Shown: positions 61,249-64,000 of the stretch, one piece after another
Layout of the letters: every line of letters begins with the position of its first letter
Position numbering within the stretch: position 1 is the stretch's first letter
Assembly: GCA_002842205.1 (NCBI GenBank)
Contig: PHCI01000020.1
Span: forward strand, 1-64,000
Source of the DNA: Betaproteobacteria bacterium HGW-Betaproteobacteria-3
Lineage (GTDB): Bacteria; Pseudomonadota; Gammaproteobacteria; Burkholderiales; Burkholderiaceae_C
Length of the DNA stretch: 64,000 nt
Direction: 5' to 3'
Notes under the pieces: model-generated
The model's database searches: none
Told to the model about the DNA's origin: nothing
What the model saw: the letters and a program-made list of their open reading frames with translations, nothing else
Made by a program: the position numbers and the translations under genes

Positions 61249-62460
61249 CTAGCTTTTTTGGAGCGCATCCGCGAGCGTCAACGAGGACCAGCGCCCTTTT
61301 TCCCATAAATTCCGGACCGAATCCCCGGGCTCCAGAAGCAGTTGCCCGAGCAGCGGCGCCAGCGGGGTGATGTCTGGCCGGGCCAGCAGCACGTAGCGCA
61401 CATCGGGCAGTTCATCGGTCGCGGTCAGCGCTCCGACCCAGTCCAGCCCCAGCAGCACCTGCAGCGCGGGCTGCATCTGCAGCTCGTCCACCCGCAGTGC
61501 CTGCGCCAGTTGCGCGGAGGTCAACCCCTTGACGCCATGGGTGCTGCCGTCGTGCAGGCGCTGCAGCAGCTCCAGTGCCAGCTGAAAATGCCAACCGTGC
61601 CCACCCCCGCGCCGGGCCACGCCGGCCAGCAGGCTGGGCAGGTAGGCGGCAATCACCGCGCCCAGCAGCACGATGACCCACGACACGTAAATCCAGACCA
61701 GCAGGATCGGCACCGTGGCAAACGTGCCATAGACCATGGAATAGGTCGGAATCTTGGCCACGTAGATCGCCAGCACTTTTTTGGACACCTCGATACCCAC
61801 CGCCACAAACACCCCACCGGCCCACGCATGGCGCCAGCGCACGAGCGTGTTGGGCACGTAGCGGTAGAGCGCAGCCATCCCGCCTGCAAGCACCACAAAC
61901 TCCAGCACGTCCAGCAAAACCCGGATCCCGCCGGGCAGCGTGCCGACCACGCCTTTGGACGCCGACACCACGTACGAGGTGGTGGCCAGGCTGGCGCCCA
62001 GCAGCAGCGGCCCGAGCGTCAGCACGGCCCAATACACCAGCACCCGCTGCGCCAGCGGTCGTGGCCGCCGCACGCGCCAGATGTTGTTGAGCGTGCGGTC
62101 AATGGTCAGGATCAAGGCCAGCGCCGTCACCAGCAGAATGGCCAGCCCGGCCGCGCCGAGCCGGTTGGCGCGGCTGGCGAACTGCGTGAGGTAGCCCAGC
62201 ACCTGCCGGGCGATGCTGTCGGGCACCAGGCTTTGAATCAGCCATTGCTGCAGCACGTCCTGCAGCTTGCCAAACATCGGGAATGCGGTGAACACGGCCA
62301 ACGCCACCGTAAAGAACGGCACCAGCGCAATCGTGGTGGTGAAGGTGAGGCTGCTGGCCGTCAGGCCCAGCCGGTCTTCGCGGAAACGCTCGCGCAGGGT
62401 GTGCGCGGTGTTGACCCACGGAAAGCGGGATAAATCCTGGATCAGTTGCTGAGCGTTCAT
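61249..62460 (-). CDS. YihY/BrkB-family inner-membrane protein
   Basis: A 403-residue protein. About six helices span residues 20-290 (SLTFTTTIALVPFFTVALAV, GPLLLGASLATTSYV, VPILLVWIYVSWVIVLLGA), and the C-terminal ~120 residues are cytoplasmic with a winged-helix-like pattern. This is the YihY/RNase-BN-like family, which is no longer believed to be a nuclease and whose function is unclear. The ATG at 62460 is used; the longer upstream frame runs through the divergent gene. It is divergent from the DUF2069 gene with a 21-bp gap, an unusually compact promoter interval. Confidence 0.85.
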   Translation of the reverse strand: MNAQQLIQDLSRFPWVNTAHTLRERFREDRLGLTASSLTFTTTIALVPFFTVALAVFTAFPMFGKLQDVLQQWLIQSLVPDSIARQVLGYLTQFASRANRLGAAGLAILLVTALALILTIDRTLNNIWRVRRPRPLAQRVLVYWAVLTLGPLLLGASLATTSYVVSASKGVVGTLPGGIRVLLDVLEFVVLAGGMAALYRYVPNTLVRWRHAWAGGVFVAVGIEVSKKVLAIYVAKIPTYSMVYGTFATVPILLVWIYVSWVIVLLGAVIAAYLPSLLAGVARRGGGHGWHFQLALELLQRLHDGSTHGVKGLTSAQLAQALRVDELQMQPALQVLLGLDWVGALTATDELPDVRYVLLARPDITPLAPLLGQLLLEPGDSVRNLWEKGRWSSLTLADALQKS

Positions 62461-62481
62461 CGCCGCTATGATGCCATTCCA

Positions 62482-62910
62482 ATGACAGCCCAGGATGCCA
62501 CACCCCCGACAGCGCCCACGCGCGCCGTGACGCTGACGCGCCAGTTCGCCGTGGCCAGCCTGATCGGACTGATCGCGCTGGGCCTGGCGTGGGAGCTGTG
62601 GCTGGCGCCGGTGCGGCCGGGGGGCTCGTGGCTGGCGCTCAAGGTGCTGCCGTTGTGCGTGCCGCTGGCCGGTCTCCTGAAAAACCGCATGTACACCTAC
62701 CGCTGGGTCAGCCTGATGGTCTGGCTGTATTTCACCGAGGGCGTGGTGCGCGCCACCAGCGACCGCCCGCCCAGTGCGTACTTCGCCATGGCCGAAGTGG
62801 TGTTGTGCGTGGTGCTCTTCGTCGCCTGTGCGCAGCATGTGCGGCTGCGGCTGCGCGACGCGCGGCTCAGGGCGGCCGGGCACGCAGCCGTTTCACCCGC
62901 CACGCCATGA
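62482..62910 (+). CDS. DUF2069 family membrane protein
   Basis: A 142-residue protein with four predicted helices and the DUF2069 segments KVLPLCVPLAGLLKNRMYTY and MVWLYFTEGVVRA. Function unknown; the family is conserved in beta- and gammaproteobacteria. Its stop overlaps the FAD-oxidase ATG by 4 bp, so it is translationally coupled to it. Confidence 0.85.
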   Translation: MTAQDATPPTAPTRAVTLTRQFAVASLIGLIALGLAWELWLAPVRPGGSWLALKVLPLCVPLAGLLKNRMYTYRWVSLMVWLYFTEGVVRATSDRPPSAYFAMAEVVLCVVLFVACAQHVRLRLRDARLRAAGHAAVSPATP

Positions 62911-64000
62911 ACCCGCTGCTCGACGCCTTGCGCCGCATTGTCGGCGCCAACCACGTGCTGACCGATGGCGACCTGTCGGCCTACGAGCAGGACTGGCGCA
63001 AACGCGCCCGCGGCAAGGCCCTGGCCGTGGTGCGGCCGGGCAACACGTCCGAGGTGGCCGCCGTTGTGAAAGCCTGCGCCCAGGCCGGCGCCAGCATCGT
63101 GCCCCAGGGCGGCAACACCAGCATGGTGGTGGGCGCCGTGCCCGACGCCAGCGGCACCCAGCTGGTGCTGAGCCTGCAACGCATGAACACCGTGCGCGCC
63201 GTGGACGCCGCCAACCTGACCGTCACCGCGGACGCCGGGTGCGTGCTGCAAAACCTGCAGGAGGCCGCGGACCGCGCGGGCTATCTGTTTCCCCTGAGTC
63301 TGGCCGCCGAAGGCAGTTGCACCATTGGCGGCAATCTGGGCACCAATGCCGGCGGCACGCAGGTGGTGCGCTACGGCAACGCACGCGACCTGTGTCTGGG
63401 CCTGGAGGTGGTCACCGCGCAGGGCGAGGTGTGGGACGGCCTGAGCGGGCTGCGCAAGGACAACACCGGCTACGACCTGCGCGACCTGTTCATCGGCAGC
63501 GAAGGCACCCTGGGCATCATCACCGCCGCCACCCTGAAGCTTTATCCGCGGCCGACCGTGCGGCTCACCGCATGGGCCGCGCTGCCGTCGCTGGACGCGG
63601 CCGTGGCGCTGCTGGGCCTGGCCCACACGCACCTGGGCGCGGGGCTCACGGGGTTTGAGGTCATGGGCCAGTTCGCGCTCAGCCTGGTCGGACGGCACAT
63701 GCCGCAGTTGCGCGTGCCGTTTCTGGGTAACCCGGCAGCGCCGTACTGTGTGCTGATCGAAAACTCGGACCATGAATCCGAAGCCCACGCCCGCGCGCAA
63801 TTCGAACGCCTGCTGGAACTGGCCCTGGCACAGGGCTGCGCCAGCGACGCCGTGGTGGCCGAAAGCCTGGCCCAGGCGCGCCAGCTGTGGCACATCCGCG
63901 AGAGCATCCCGCTGGCGCAGGCCGAAGAAGGCCTGAACATCAAGCACGACATCTCCATCCCCGTGTCGCGCATTCCGGCGTTTTGCGCCACCACCGACGC
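62907..64000 (+). CDS. FAD-linked oxidase (D-2-hydroxyglutarate dehydrogenase/GlcD type), 3' end outside window
   Basis: 364 residues are visible and the gene continues past the window. FAD-binding PCMH features: VRPGNTSEVAAVVKACAQAG, VPQGGNTSMVVGAVPDASG, and GCTIGGNLGTNAGGT-like GSCTIGGNLGTNAGGTQV, plus DLFIGSEGTLGIITAATLKL. Enzymes of this type oxidise D-2-hydroxy acids such as D-lactate, D-2-hydroxyglutarate or glycolate to feed the respiratory chain. Its start overlaps the upstream stop. The exact substrate cannot be told from this part. Confidence 0.9.
   Translation, partial: MNPLLDALRRIVGANHVLTDGDLSAYEQDWRKRARGKALAVVRPGNTSEVAAVVKACAQAGASIVPQGGNTSMVVGAVPDASGTQLVLSLQRMNTVRAVDAANLTVTADAGCVLQNLQEAADRAGYLFPLSLAAEGSCTIGGNLGTNAGGTQVVRYGNARDLCLGLEVVTAQGEVWDGLSGLRKDNTGYDLRDLFIGSEGTLGIITAATLKLYPRPTVRLTAWAALPSLDAAVALLGLAHTHLGAGLTGFEVMGQFALSLVGRHMPQLRVPFLGNPAAPYCVLIENSDHESEAHARAQFERLLELALAQGCASDAVVAESLAQARQLWHIRESIPLAQAEEGLNIKHDISIPVSRIPAFCATTD

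Overview
The window is a G+C-rich stretch (roughly two thirds G+C by eye) of a betaproteobacterial chromosome, most likely Burkholderiales, family Comamonadaceae (Acidovorax/Hydrogenophaga/Rhodoferax type). The basis is the gene complement (TRAP transporters, DUF3297, MetY-type sulfhydrylase, ubiUVT-ubiX-ubiD cluster, tandem glycine riboswitch before gcvT), codon use, and short dispersed repeats of a kind I associate with that family. I see no rRNA, tRNA, CRISPR array, prophage or plasmid origin.

Layout. 1-8.6 kb: 5' part of a MacA-like efflux adaptor, two small membrane proteins, a kinase-HDOD-GAF regulator, a LytS/LytTR-type two-component pair, an amino-acid-type ABC binding lipoprotein with a strong terminator, and a secreted Pro/Tyr repeat protein. 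8.7-12.1 kb: AGCS symporter and glnS. 12.1-17.7 kb is the accessory region. It holds two AT-rich genes (a putative abortive-infection membrane protein and an unrecognised Cys-motif protein), an IS5 remnant, a pRiA4b-ORF3-type gene, a REP-associated tyrosine transposase with copies of its likely repeat, a MNT/HepT pair, a YefM/YoeB pair with a recognisable operator, and a truncated Excalibur gene. 17.7-28.9 kb: HPF, a degenerate GGDEF protein, transporters, a thioesterase, an SDR, ETF-ubiquinone oxidoreductase and a TAXI protein. 29-33 kb: a DenD-like D-erythronate dehydrogenase with a DctPQM TRAP transporter. 33-38 kb: glycine cleavage genes gcvT-gcvH-gcvP behind a tandem glycine riboswitch. 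38-40.8 kb: universal stress protein, a tiny membrane protein and a Na/Pi transporter in one translationally coupled operon. 40.9-49.5 kb: an Ivy-domain protein, hydrolases, a LigB-type dioxygenase, MFS transporters, aroQ, an aroE-like fragment, aroC and a CBS protein. 49.6-51.8 kb: metY plus a hydrolase. 51.8-57.2 kb: an FNR-type promoter driving ubiU-ubiV-trhA-ubiT-ubiX-ubiD, an oxygen-independent ubiquinone pathway cluster. 57.3-64 kb: an acetyl-CoA hydrolase/transferase with its own FNR-like box, a P450, an Mpo1-like protein, a YihY family protein, DUF2069 and the 5' part of an FAD-linked oxidase.

The most unusual signal is a family of AT-rich elements of about 55-70 bp (core like AATAGCAAACTATG followed by GACGGGGGCTAA). 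About ten copies or partial copies lie here: some intergenic, some forming a gene terminus, and several apparently read in frame inside conserved genes (macA, gcvP, P450, a DMT transporter). Only one sense frame of the element is stop-free, and the sense copies inside genes use that frame. A second, G+C-rich palindromic family occurs upstream of aroC and appears as an in-frame insertion of about 55 residues in gcvP. A third palindrome lies between gcvH and gcvP.

Three FNR/Anr-like boxes (before ubiU, before the acetyl-CoA hydrolase and before the universal stress protein) suggest adaptation to low oxygen.
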